Origin: Oscillospiraceae bacterium
Lineage (GTDB): Bacteria > Bacillota > Clostridia > Oscillospirales > Oscillospiraceae
Direction: 5' to 3'
Length of the DNA stretch: 49,920 nucleotides
Assembly: GCA_017541825.1 (NCBI GenBank)
Contig: JAFXYJ010000001.1
Location: forward strand, 1 to 49,920
Within the stretch, counting starts at the first letter, position 1; the number at the start of each line of letters is the position of its first letter. This document shows positions 8,613-16,246 of this stretch, one piece after another. A model generated the notes under the pieces. That model made no database searches. It had not been told where the DNA came from and saw nothing but the letters and a program-made list of their open reading frames with translations. A program made the position numbers and the translations under genes.

Positions 8613-9157
8613 AAATTCAGCTTTCCGACTTAAAGCTGGATCAGTTCTGGAAGAAGATCCGCCGGGGCGTGCTGTACATGCTCTACCTGCTGGGTTTTCT
8701 GCTGCTGCAGAACGTGATCTTCAGCCACATATCGCCCCTCGGGGTGCGGGCCATGTTCATGCCCGCGCTGGTGGTGGCCGTGGCCCTCTTCGAGGGCGGG
8801 TCCGTGGGGGGCTACTTCGGCCTGGCGGCCGGGATCGTGTGCGACCTGTATTTTGCCGGGCAGAGCGTCCTGTTCACGGTCCTCTTCCCGGTCATGGGCT
8901 TCACCGTGGGACTGCTGACGGATTTTTACCTGAACCGCCGGTTCTTCTCCTACGCAGTGCTCGCGGTGCTCGCGCTGTTCATCTCCGCCTTCGCCCAGAT
9001 GTTCGCGCTGCTGTTCTATTACGGCCAGAGCTCCTGGGCCCTCTGGCGCTCGGCGATCCTCCAGACGCTCTGGAGCATCCCGTTCATCTTCCCGGCCTAT
9101 TACATCTGCAAGATCTTCCCCTGGAAAGCGGAGGGCACCGCGCCTTCCCCCTATTGA
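8609..9157 (+). CDS. mreD: Rod shape-determining protein MreD
   Basis: 182-aa polytopic membrane protein with about five transmembrane helices (about 23-40, 48-75, 80-106, 108-135, 145-165). GTG start overlaps the mreC stop (GTGA), so the two are translationally coupled. MreD couples MreC to the peptidoglycan synthases during lateral wall growth. Similarity of the family is low, and identification rests on topology and position between mreC and mrdA. Confidence 0.9.
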   Translation: MKIQLSDLKLDQFWKKIRRGVLYMLYLLGFLLLQNVIFSHISPLGVRAMFMPALVVAVALFEGGSVGGYFGLAAGIVCDLYFAGQSVLFTVLFPVMGFTVGLLTDFYLNRRFFSYAVLAVLALFISAFAQMFALLFYYGQSSWALWRSAILQTLWSIPFIFPAYYICKIFPWKAEGTAPSPY

Positions 9158-9227
9158 TATTATTCGGTTTGAAATACCTCTGAGGCACAGTCGGCCGCAG
9201 CCGGCGTGCCGAAAGAAAGGAACCCCT

Positions 9228-11315
9228 ATGCGAAGAATGGTACAGCCCGTGCGGCTGGTCGTGCTGGCGGTGATCTTCGGCGTCCTGATGGCGATCTATC
9301 TGGTGGCGCTCTACAAGCTGCAGATCATCGAAGGCGCGGCGTACTACGCCCAGAGCGAGACCAGCGTTGTGAACAAGGAGCGCGTCCAGGCAGCCCGCGG
9401 CAACATCCTCGACCGCTACGGGCGGATGCTGGTGTCCAACTCCTCGTGCAACAACCTGTCGATCAACATCACCGAGCTCTTTGATCAGGACGATCCCAAC
9501 GCCATCATCCTGGAGCTGTGCTCGGCGGTGGAGCGTTTCGGCGACACCTATACCGACACGCTGCCCATCACCGCCGCGCCGCCCTTCCAGTACACCGAGA
9601 TGTCCGAGCTGCAGCGCAACATGCTCGACGCCTGGCTCAAGGCCAACGATATGACCCGCGACGCCACGGCGGTGGAGGTCATGAGCGCCATGCGCACCCG
9701 CTACAGCGTCGGCAGCGAATACTCCGCCGAGGACGCCCGGCGCATCGTGGGCGTGCGCTACGAGATCAACGACCGCTACAACATCAACACCACCGACTAC
9801 GTCTTCGCCGAGGACGTGTCCATGCCGCTGCTGACCTACCTGATGGAGCAGGACATCCCCGGCTTCAAGGTCTCCACCTCCTACGTCCGGGAGTACAAGA
9901 CCCAGTATGCGGCCCACCTGCTGGGCTACACCGGCCCCGTCACCCAGGAGGAGTGGGACAAATACTCCGGCGGCGGCTACGAGCTGGACGCCCAGGTGGG
10001 CAAGGACGGCGTGGAGTACGCCTTCGAGAACTACCTGCACGGCGTGGACGGCGAGGCGGAGATCACCTCCACCCTCGACGGCATCACCGTGGCCACGACC
10101 TACACCACCGATCCCGACCCAGGCAAGCATGTCTACCTCACGCTGGACATCGGCCTGCAGGAGGTCTGCGAGGAGGCGCTGGCCACCCATATCGAGGCCA
10201 TCAACGAGGTCCGCGAGCAGATCAATCTGGACGCCGAGCTCTACGGCACCGAGTCCACCGAGATGATCACCGGCGGCGCGCTGTGCGTGGTCAAGGTGGC
10301 CACCGGCGAGCCCCTGGCGCTGGTGAGCTGGCCGTCCTATGACGCGGCCACGATGCTGGACGACTACGAGGACCTGATCGCCGACACCAACGCCCCGCTT
10401 TACAACCGCGCGCTCATGGGCGTCTACGCCCCCGGCTCCACCTTCAAACCCTGCACGGCCACCGCGCTGCTGGCGGAGGAGATCCTCTCCCCGCTGACCA
10501 CGCTGGTCACCATGGGCCAGTTCATGAAATACGTGGACCAGGGCTACGCCCCCGAGTGCTGGATCTATTCCACCTATAAGTACACCCACGGCGAGATCAA
10601 CGTGGTCCAGGCCATCACCTACTCCTGCAACTACTTCTTCTATCATTACGGCGACCTGCTGGGCATCGACAAGATGGCCTACTACGCCAAGCTCTACGGG
10701 CTGGGCGAGCACACCGGCATCGAGCTGCCCGAGGTCACCGGCCAGATGTCCACCCAGAGCTTCAAGGAGCAGTACACGGGCATCCGGTGGTTCCAGGGCG
10801 ACACGCTCCAGAGCGCCATCGGCCAGTCCTTCACCGAGTTCACGCCGCTGCAGATGGCCGAGTACTGCGCCACCATCGCCAACGGCGGCACCCGCCACTC
10901 CGCCGCGCTGCTCAAGGAGGTGCGCAGCTACGACTATTCGCAGATCCTCTACCAGCGCACCGCCGAGATCATGAGCGTCGTGGACGTGGACCCGTCGATC
11001 TTCGACGCCCTCCATTACGGCATGTGGGGCGTGATCTACGACGCGGCCAGCACGCTGACCGACCAGTGGCTTGACAGCAACATCATCGTCGCCGCCAAGA
11101 CAGGGACCGCCCAGCGCGGCGAGGGCCTGGTCAACAACGCCATGTTCATCCTCTACGCGCCCTACGAAAACCCGGAGATCGCCATTTCCATCGCGGTGGA
11201 GAAGGGCGGCGCCGGCGCCACGCTCTCCCCGGTGGCGCGGCAGGTGGTGGACTACTATTTCTCGTTCCACTCCCGGCTCAACCGGGTGGAGACCGCCTAT
11301 ACTCTGCTCAAATAA
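9228..11315 (+). CDS. mrdA: Penicillin-binding protein 2 (elongation transpeptidase)
   Basis: 695-aa class B PBP. One N-terminal transmembrane anchor (about 7-30), then the pedestal domain starting with RGNILDRYGRMLVSN (58-71) and the transpeptidase domain. The three active-site motifs are intact: STFK at 404-407 (nucleophile S404), SCN at 466-468, and KTGT at 624-627. It would cross-link peptidoglycan in the elongasome with MreC and MreD. The order maf-mreC-mreD-mrdA is typical, but mreB and the minCD genes often found in this cluster are absent here. AAAGGA lies just upstream of the ATG. Confidence 0.95.
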   Translation: MRRMVQPVRLVVLAVIFGVLMAIYLVALYKLQIIEGAAYYAQSETSVVNKERVQAARGNILDRYGRMLVSNSSCNNLSINITELFDQDDPNAIILELCSAVERFGDTYTDTLPITAAPPFQYTEMSELQRNMLDAWLKANDMTRDATAVEVMSAMRTRYSVGSEYSAEDARRIVGVRYEINDRYNINTTDYVFAEDVSMPLLTYLMEQDIPGFKVSTSYVREYKTQYAAHLLGYTGPVTQEEWDKYSGGGYELDAQVGKDGVEYAFENYLHGVDGEAEITSTLDGITVATTYTTDPDPGKHVYLTLDIGLQEVCEEALATHIEAINEVREQINLDAELYGTESTEMITGGALCVVKVATGEPLALVSWPSYDAATMLDDYEDLIADTNAPLYNRALMGVYAPGSTFKPCTATALLAEEILSPLTTLVTMGQFMKYVDQGYAPECWIYSTYKYTHGEINVVQAITYSCNYFFYHYGDLLGIDKMAYYAKLYGLGEHTGIELPEVTGQMSTQSFKEQYTGIRWFQGDTLQSAIGQSFTEFTPLQMAEYCATIANGGTRHSAALLKEVRSYDYSQILYQRTAEIMSVVDVDPSIFDALHYGMWGVIYDAASTLTDQWLDSNIIVAAKTGTAQRGEGLVNNAMFILYAPYENPEIAISIAVEKGGAGATLSPVARQVVDYYFSFHSRLNRVETAYTLLK

Positions 11316-11339
11316 TTCTCACAATACGGGTTTTCCGCC

Positions 11340-11369
11340 TTTACAAAACGGGCCCGCGGCGGTTATAAT
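11340..11369 (+). promoter_or_regulatory. Promoter of mgsA-like gene
   Basis: TTTACA (11340-11345), 18-bp spacer, TATAAT (11364-11369). The -10 lies inside the small hairpin that may terminate mrdA transcription. Confidence 0.75.
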
Positions 11370-11384
11370 GGTTTAACCGCTTTT
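11359..11384 (+). terminator. Weak terminator-like hairpin after mrdA
   Basis: GCGGTTA (11359-11365) pairs with TAACCGC (11374-11380), and four T follow. It begins 43 bp after the mrdA stop. The stem contains the -10 box of the next promoter, so the same bases could end one transcript and start the next. Confidence 0.5.
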
Positions 11385-11417
11385 CATTGAATCTGCTATG
11401 GAGGTGCCTTCCCGGAT

Positions 11418-11819
11418 ATGAACATCGCACTTTTGGCCCATGACGGCAAGAAGGAACTTATGGTGCAGTTTTGTATCGCCTACTGCGGCATTCTGTCCGG
11501 GCATGAGATCTGCGCCACCAACACCACCGGCAGGCTGGTCGCCGAGGCCACGGGCCTGCCCGTGACGCTGTATCTGCCCTGTTCCCAGGGCGGCAGCCAG
11601 CAGATCGGCGCACGTATCGCCTACAACGAGATCGATCTGGTGCTGTTTTTCGTGGATCCGGACAGCGACAGCACGAAGGACGCCGACACTCTGGCCCGGC
11701 TGTGTGACCGGCACACCGTCCCCTTCGCCTCCAACGTCGCCACCGCCGAGGTCCTGGTCCAGGGCCTGCGCCGGGGCGATCTGGACTGGCGCGACATCGT
11801 CAACCCCAAGAAAAAATAA
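11418..11819 (+). CDS. mgsA: Methylglyoxal synthase-like protein, catalytic residues replaced
   Basis: 133 aa, full MGS-domain length, GGAGGTG 11 nt upstream. It aligns to E. coli MgsA with a constant offset of 11 residues: AHD (H8, D9), TTG (36-38), D80 and D90 are conserved, and VATAEVLV follows. However, the catalytic base D71 of E. coli corresponds to S60 here (QGGSQQIG against GGDQQVG), and H98 corresponds to K87. The DNA codons were checked (AGC for S60). MgsA normally converts dihydroxyacetone phosphate to methylglyoxal. With these changes the activity is doubtful, and a ligand-binding MGS-like role is possible. mgsA often lies near mre/min genes in Clostridia, which fits the position. 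Confidence 0.85.
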   Translation: MNIALLAHDGKKELMVQFCIAYCGILSGHEICATNTTGRLVAEATGLPVTLYLPCSQGGSQQIGARIAYNEIDLVLFFVDPDSDSTKDADTLARLCDRHTVPFASNVATAEVLVQGLRRGDLDWRDIVNPKKK

Positions 11820-11839
11820 GAAGACAATAAACCCCGGTG

Positions 11840-11878
11840 AATGGATAGTTGGTCTTACGTCCCGGCTATCCATTTTTT
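11840..11878 (+). terminator. Terminator between mgsA-like gene and hisS
   Basis: AATGGATAG (11840-11848) and CTATCCATT (11866-11874) form a 9-bp stem with a 17-nt loop, followed by T to 11878. hisS starts only 30 bp further on, so this could also act as an attenuator; no T-box consensus is visible in the short leader. Confidence 0.7.
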
Positions 11879-11907
11879 GATCCGTACGGAAAGGAAGAAC
11901 AGGCTTT

Positions 11908-13266
11908 ATGGCACGCATCAAACCTCACACGCTCTCCGGCTTCATGGAGCTCCTGCCCGCCGACCAGCAGAAGATGGAGCGGTTCATGGAGACGCTGCGT
12001 CAAAGCTACGCGCTCTACGGCTTCACGCCGCTGGACACCCCGGTCATCGAGGCGGCGGACGTGCTGCTGGCCAAGGGCGGCGGCGAGACGGAAAAACAGA
12101 TATACCGCTTTGAGAAGGGCGACAGCGACCTGGCGCTGCGCTTCGACCTGACCGTTCCGCTGGCCAAGTACGTGGCCCTCCACTACGGCGAGCTCACCTT
12201 CCCCTTCCGCCGGTTCCAGATCGGCAAGGTCTATCGGGGCGAGCGGGCCCAGCGGGGCCGGTTCCGGGAGTTCTACCAGGCGGACATCGACGTGATCGGC
12301 GACGGGAAGCTCGACATCATGAACGAGGCCGAGATCCCCGCGGTGATCTACCGGACCTTCACGGCCCTGGGGCTGGAGCGCTTCCGCATCCGCGTCAACA
12401 ACCGCAAGATCCTCAACGGCTTTTTCGCCATGCTGGGGCTCTCCGAGCGCGCCGGGGACGTGATGCGCACCATCGACAAGCTCGACAAGATCGGCGCGGA
12501 CAAGGTCCGCGAGACGCTCACCGCCGAGCTCGGCGTGCCCGACGGCGCCGCGGCGGAGCTCATGGCGTTCATCGCCTGCCCCGGCGGGACCGACGACAAG
12601 CTCGCGTTCCTGGCGGGCTATCGGGGCCGGAACGAGGTCTTTGACGCCGGTCTGGATGAGCTGTCCACCGTGGTGGGCTATCTCGGCGCCTTCGGCGTGC
12701 CGCGGGAGAACTTCGAGGTCGATCTGACCATCGCCCGGGGCCTGGACTACTACACCGGCACCGTCTACGAGACCGTGCTCACCGACCATCCGGAGATCGG
12801 CTCCGTCTGCTCCGGCGGCCGCTACGACAATCTGGCCGAGTACTACACCGACAAGGCGCTGCCCGGCGTGGGCATCTCCATCGGCGTGACACGGCTGTTT
12901 TACGTGCTCCAGGAGCAGAAGATGCTCTCGGAGGCGCTGCTCACCGCCCCGGCGGAGGCCGTGGTGATCCCCATGGACGGCGAATGCATGGCCTTCGCCG
13001 TGGAGACCGCCACCGTCCTGCGCGCGGCGGGCGTGCGCACCCAGGTGTATTTTGAAAACAAAAAGTTCAAGCAGAAGATCGGCTACGCCGACAGGGCGGG
13101 CATCCCCTTCGCGCTGATCATCGGCGGCGACGAAGCCGCCCGGGGCGTGGCCGCCGTCAAGGATATGGTCTCCGGCGAACAGGAGTCCCTGACCCCCGCC
13201 GGGGCCGCCGAAAAGATCACCGCCGCCCTCGCCGCTCGCCGCGCGACACGGCTCATCCGGGGCTGA
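11908..13266 (+). CDS. hisS: Histidyl-tRNA synthetase
   Basis: 452-aa class II aminoacyl-tRNA synthetase charging tRNA-His. Motif 2 is at about 103-127 (FQIGKVYRGERAQRGRFREF). The histidine-binding HisA signature ARGLDYYTGTVYE is at 276-288, with motif 3 region GGRYDNL (303-309) and GVGISIGVTRLF. A C-terminal anticodon-binding domain (about 350-440) is present. HisZ lacks that domain, so hisS is preferred over the HisG-regulatory homologue. No his biosynthesis genes are nearby. AAAGGAAG lies upstream of the ATG. No promoter fits between the upstream terminator and the start, so it may depend on readthrough. Confidence 0.9.
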   Translation: MARIKPHTLSGFMELLPADQQKMERFMETLRQSYALYGFTPLDTPVIEAADVLLAKGGGETEKQIYRFEKGDSDLALRFDLTVPLAKYVALHYGELTFPFRRFQIGKVYRGERAQRGRFREFYQADIDVIGDGKLDIMNEAEIPAVIYRTFTALGLERFRIRVNNRKILNGFFAMLGLSERAGDVMRTIDKLDKIGADKVRETLTAELGVPDGAAAELMAFIACPGGTDDKLAFLAGYRGRNEVFDAGLDELSTVVGYLGAFGVPRENFEVDLTIARGLDYYTGTVYETVLTDHPEIGSVCSGGRYDNLAEYYTDKALPGVGISIGVTRLFYVLQEQKMLSEALLTAPAEAVVIPMDGECMAFAVETATVLRAAGVRTQVYFENKKFKQKIGYADRAGIPFALIIGGDEAARGVAAVKDMVSGEQESLTPAGAAEKITAALAARRATRLIRG

Positions 13267-13267
13267 G

Positions 13268-13507
13268 CGCTCCGCCGCTGCGTTGGTGGTAAGGTCAGGC
13301 TGCTACTTGTGCTTCCGGCGCTGTGTGGCGCGTGAGTTGACGATGTACGGGCGCTTCAAAAAGTGCCCCTACGGCAAAACGAGACGCCGGCAAGTATACG
13401 CACCCGCGGCAGCATGGTGAGAGCGCCAACCCTAATAAATCTCCAACCAAGCGCCGGAGCGAAATCCCCCGATATCAAAACCACAGCCTGTCAAGGCTGT
13501 GGTTTTG
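13268..13507 (+). ncRNA. Candidate structured RNA downstream of hisS
   Basis: No gene family is recognised in this non-coding stretch, but it folds compactly on paper. A closing helix joins 13268-13274 (CGCTCCG) with 13455-13461 and 13280-13287 (GCGTTGGT) with 13446-13454, 15 bp with one bulge on each side. Inside are a perfect 8-bp hairpin, GGGCGCTT/AAGTGCCC at 13349-13368, and an 8-bp pairing of 13305-13312 with 13330-13337 (three wobbles). A 13-bp hairpin follows at 13476-13507 (CAAAACCACAGCC, loop TGTCAA), then AAGGAGG and an ATG. RNA, hairpin, ribosome binding site and ORF in this order recall HEARO/IscB-type omega-RNAs of transposon-encoded nucleases, but no nuclease gene is present. 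That identity is a guess. Confidence 0.4.
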
Positions 13508-13524
13508 GAAGGAGGAGCAGCGAA

Positions 13525-13617
13525 ATGAATGAGCTTTCGAGCCTGCGAGGAAGCGAACGATATGCAGCTTGCGACGACGCGGTGGCGCGACCGGCGGCGC
13601 TGATACCTGTTGAGTGA
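13525..13617 (+). CDS. 30-codon mini-ORF with strong ribosome binding site
   Basis: ATG 9 nt after GGAGG (13511-13515) opens a 30-aa frame beginning MNELSSLRGSERYAACDD and ending with a TGA that lies inside the first bases of repeat copy 2. No domain is recognised. The ribosome binding site is better than that of many real genes in the window, but coding cannot be shown at this length. It may be the remnant of an ORF once carried by a mobile element together with the RNA upstream. It is not similar to the N-terminus of IscB or TnpB that I know. Confidence 0.3.
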   Translation: MNELSSLRGSERYAACDDAVARPAALIPVE

Positions 13618-13840
13618 TAGACTTAAGAGGCTTCCGCCTAGAGTCCTGCACCGAGCCTTTTCTTTCTCGCGTATCTTTCTTTTGGGCTTTTCAAAAGAAA
13701 GATACGCAAAGAAAAAAGCGCATTACCTCGGTATCGTACCGACAATGGAGCTGGATGGTATTACCCCGGTAAAAGGAAAAAGCGCATTTCCTGAGATAAC
13801 CACCGACAATGGAGCTGAATGCACCGCTCCCCGGTCACGG
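13606..13840 (+). repeat. Dispersed intergenic repeat, copy 2
   Basis: Same element and orientation as at 4-271. The shared left block starts near 13606, the perfect 16-bp hairpin has arms 13669-13684 and 13692-13707, and two 64-bp units start at GCGCATTACCTCGG (13718) and GCGCATTTCC (13782). Each unit has the ACCGACAATGGAGCTG core. It ends 33 bp before the comM ribosome binding site, so it forms most of the comM leader if transcription starts upstream. Confidence 0.85.
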
Positions 13841-13887
13841 AACAGAAAAAACAAAAATCCCCACATCCCCGTAAAGGAGGTGTCCCC

Positions 13888-15444
13888 ATGTTCGCCAGAA
13901 TACGTTCGCTGGGTCTCTTCGGCATCGGCGGCTACGAGGTCTCGGCGGAGATCGCCCTTTCCGGCGGTCTGCCCCGGTTCGATGTGGTCGGGCTGCCGGA
14001 CGCCGCCGTACGGGAAGCCCGGGAACGGGTGCGCGCTTCGATCAAGAACTGCTCGCTGGACTTTCCGGTCAGCGTGGTCACCGTGAACCTGGCCCCCGCG
14101 GACCGGCGCAAGGCCGGCACGGTCTACGACCTGCCCATCCTGCTGGGCATCCTGATCGCCTCGGGGCAGATCAGGCCGATCCCCGAGGACGCCGCCTTCA
14201 TCGGGGAGCTCTCCCTCTCGGGGGAGGTGCGCCCGGTGCGCGGCGCGCTGCCCATGGCGCTGGCCGCCGAAAAGGCGGGCATCCGGGCGCTGTACGTGCC
14301 CGCGGACAACGCCGCCGAGGCCGCCTACGCGGAGGGCCTGGCCGTCTATCCGGTGCGTCACGTCCGGGAGCTCCTCGACCATCTCTCCGGGGAGCGGCCC
14401 ATCGCGGCGCAGCAGTCCCCCGAGCTGCGTCGGGAGGCGCAGCATTTTCCCGATTACGCCGAGGTCAAGGGCCAGGAGAACGTGAAGCGCGCCCTCGAGG
14501 TCGCCGCCGCCGGCGGCCACAACGTGCTGATGGTGGGCCCGCCGGGCAGCGGCAAGTCCATGCTGGCCAAGCGTCTGCCCTCGATCCTGCCGGACATGAG
14601 CCGGGAGGAGACCATGGAATCCACCGGCATCTGGAGCGTCCGCGGCCTCACCGACGAGGCGCACCCGATCCTGTATCAGCGCCCCTTCCGCGCCCCGCAC
14701 CACACGCTCTCCGCTGCGGCCATGTCCGGCGGCGTCACGGGCACCGGCGGCAGCGCCATGCTCCAGCCCGGCGAGGTGGCGCTGGCCCACAACGGCGTGC
14801 TGTTCCTCGACGAGCTGCCGGAGTTCCGGCGGGACGTGCTCGAGGTCATGCGCCAGCCGCTGGAGGACGGGACCGTCACCGTGTCCCGGGCCGTGGGCAG
14901 CGCGGTCTATCCCAGCCGCTTCATGCTCGTGTGCGCGATGAACCCCTGCAAGTGCGGGTGGTACGGCGCTCCCGGCGGGCGCTGCCGCTGCACGGAGAAA
15001 TCCATCCGCGACTACCACGCCAAGCTCTCCGGCCCGCTGCTGGACCGCATCGACATCATCGTGGAGGTCCCGGCGCTGGAATACGAGGAGCTGCGCGAGC
15101 CCGCCGGGGCCGAGCCCTCCGCCGAGATCAAAAAGCGGGTGGACGCCGCCCGGGAGATCCAGCGCGCGCGCTTCGGCGGCGGCGGCGGATGCAACGCCCG
15201 GATGGGGCCGGCCGAGATGGAAAAATACTGCGCGCTGACCGCCGAGGGCGACGCTCTCATGCGCGACGCCTTCCGGGCCCTGGGTCTCACGGCCCGCAGC
15301 TACGACCGCATCCTGCGGGTGGCGCGGACCATCGCCGACCTGGACGGCGCGGAGGATATCGGCCCGGCGCACATCGCCGAGGCGGTGCAGTACCGCACCT
15401 ACGACTTCATGCGCGGCGGCGAGGAGACCGACATTTCCGTTTGA
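13888..15444 (+). CDS. comM: YifB/ComM-family Mg-chelatase-like AAA+ ATPase
   Basis: 518 aa from ATG 13888, chosen because a near-perfect AAAGGAGGTG (13873-13882) lies 5 nt upstream and the family begins MFARIRS; an ATG at 13819 would start inside the repeat. The N-terminal ChlI-like domain (about 20-160) is followed by Walker A GPPGSGKS (217-224), Walker B LFLDELPEF, and the Cys cluster in NPCKCGWYG. The C-terminal Mg-chelatase domain contains RSYDRILRVARTIADLDG. ComM is a hexameric helicase that extends branch migration during natural transformation. Competence in this organism is not shown by other genes in the window. Confidence 0.93.
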   Translation: MFARIRSLGLFGIGGYEVSAEIALSGGLPRFDVVGLPDAAVREARERVRASIKNCSLDFPVSVVTVNLAPADRRKAGTVYDLPILLGILIASGQIRPIPEDAAFIGELSLSGEVRPVRGALPMALAAEKAGIRALYVPADNAAEAAYAEGLAVYPVRHVRELLDHLSGERPIAAQQSPELRREAQHFPDYAEVKGQENVKRALEVAAAGGHNVLMVGPPGSGKSMLAKRLPSILPDMSREETMESTGIWSVRGLTDEAHPILYQRPFRAPHHTLSAAAMSGGVTGTGGSAMLQPGEVALAHNGVLFLDELPEFRRDVLEVMRQPLEDGTVTVSRAVGSAVYPSRFMLVCAMNPCKCGWYGAPGGRCRCTEKSIRDYHAKLSGPLLDRIDIIVEVPALEYEELREPAGAEPSAEIKKRVDAAREIQRARFGGGGGCNARMGPAEMEKYCALTAEGDALMRDAFRALGLTARSYDRILRVARTIADLDGAEDIGPAHIAEAVQYRTYDFMRGGEETDISV

Positions 15445-15459
15445 CGCTTTCGAACTCCG

Positions 15460-15485
15460 GGGCCATGGTGCAGCCATGGCCCTTT
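15460..15485 (+). terminator. Terminator-like hairpin after comM
   Basis: GGGCCATGG (15460-15468) pairs with CCATGGCCC (15474-15482) around a 5-nt loop, and only TTT follows, so its strength is uncertain. It begins 16 bp after the comM stop. Confidence 0.6.
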
Positions 15486-15500
15486 ATCTTGATAAAACCG

Positions 15501-15529
15501 TATACTTTTTCTATTTTTCATGATATAAT
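15501..15529 (+). promoter_or_regulatory. Promoter of the HAD-thiI-cinA operon
   Basis: Extended -10 TGATATAAT with TATAAT at 15524-15529. A weak -35 (TATACT, 15501-15506) lies 17 bp upstream. The surroundings are AT-rich compared with the coding regions. Confidence 0.65.
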
Positions 15530-15585
15530 CCTTTTTTGTGCAGCGATCCTCTCGCCGCACGGACCACGAACGGAGGACCGTCTGA

Positions 15586-16239
15586 ATGACCCCACGGTAT
15601 GATGCAGTAATATTCGATCTGGACGGCACGCTGCTGTACACGCTGCCGGACCTTCACAGCTCCCTGAACGCCGCGCTGCGCGAATGCGGCTACGCCGAGC
15701 GCACGCTCGACGAGACCCGCCGCTTCATCGGCAACGGCAGCCGGAAGCTCATAGAGCGCGCCCTCCCCGGCGAGGCGGAAAACCCGGACGTGGACCGGGT
15801 GCTGGCGGTCTATCGGCGCGTCTACCGGGAAAACCTCGTGGTGGGCACGGTGCCCTATCCGGGCATGGAGTCGACGCTCTTCGCCCTGCGGGATGCGGGG
15901 CTGCGGCTGGGCGTGGCCACCAACAAGCCCCACGAAAACGCCCGGTACATCATAGACACCTGCTTCCCCGGCCTGTTCGCGGCTGTGGAGGGCAACCGGG
16001 AGGGGCAGCCCCTCAAGCCCGACCCCGCGCCGGTGCTCCGGGCGCTGCGGACGCTGGGCGTCGAGGCGTCCCGCTCGCTCTATGCGGGCGATTCGGACGT
16101 GGACTATTACACCGCGGTCAACAGCGGCGCCGACAGCGTGCTGTGCGCCTGGGGCTACCGGGCCCGTCCGGAGCTGGAAAAGCTCTCTCCGCCGGCGATC
16201 ATCGACTCTCCCGGCGAACTTCTCAATATCATCAGATGA
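15586..16239 (+). CDS. HAD-superfamily phosphatase, phosphoglycolate phosphatase-like
   Basis: 217 aa with a strong GGAGG site upstream. HAD motif I is FDLDGTLL (nucleophile D11, acid D13), motif II lies in VATNKPHENA, and motif IV is YAGDSDVDYYTAVNSG. The helical cap between motifs I and II is of the Gph/PpaX type. These enzymes dephosphorylate small phosphates such as phosphoglycolate or hydrolyse pyrophosphate; the exact substrate cannot be read from the sequence. It is the first gene of an operon with thiI, whose ATG is 7 nt beyond its stop. Confidence 0.88.
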   Translation: MTPRYDAVIFDLDGTLLYTLPDLHSSLNAALRECGYAERTLDETRRFIGNGSRKLIERALPGEAENPDVDRVLAVYRRVYRENLVVGTVPYPGMESTLFALRDAGLRLGVATNKPHENARYIIDTCFPGLFAAVEGNREGQPLKPDPAPVLRALRTLGVEASRSLYAGDSDVDYYTAVNSGADSVLCAWGYRARPELEKLSPPAIIDSPGELLNIIR

Positions 16240-16246
16240 GGTAAAT

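Noticed and set aside
9084..11270. 728-codon open frame antisense to mrdA, and similar 700-950-codon antisense frames over the U32, thiI-cinA, polA and P-type ATPase genes
   Set aside because: They lie wholly opposite genes with intact active sites, are rich in Gly, His, Val and Arg as expected from reverse reading of GC-biased codons, and lack ribosome binding sites and domains.
11820..11907. T-box leader for hisS
   Set aside because: The leader is only 88 bp, and no specifier loop or TGGN T-box consensus is visible; only a simple terminator hairpin is present.
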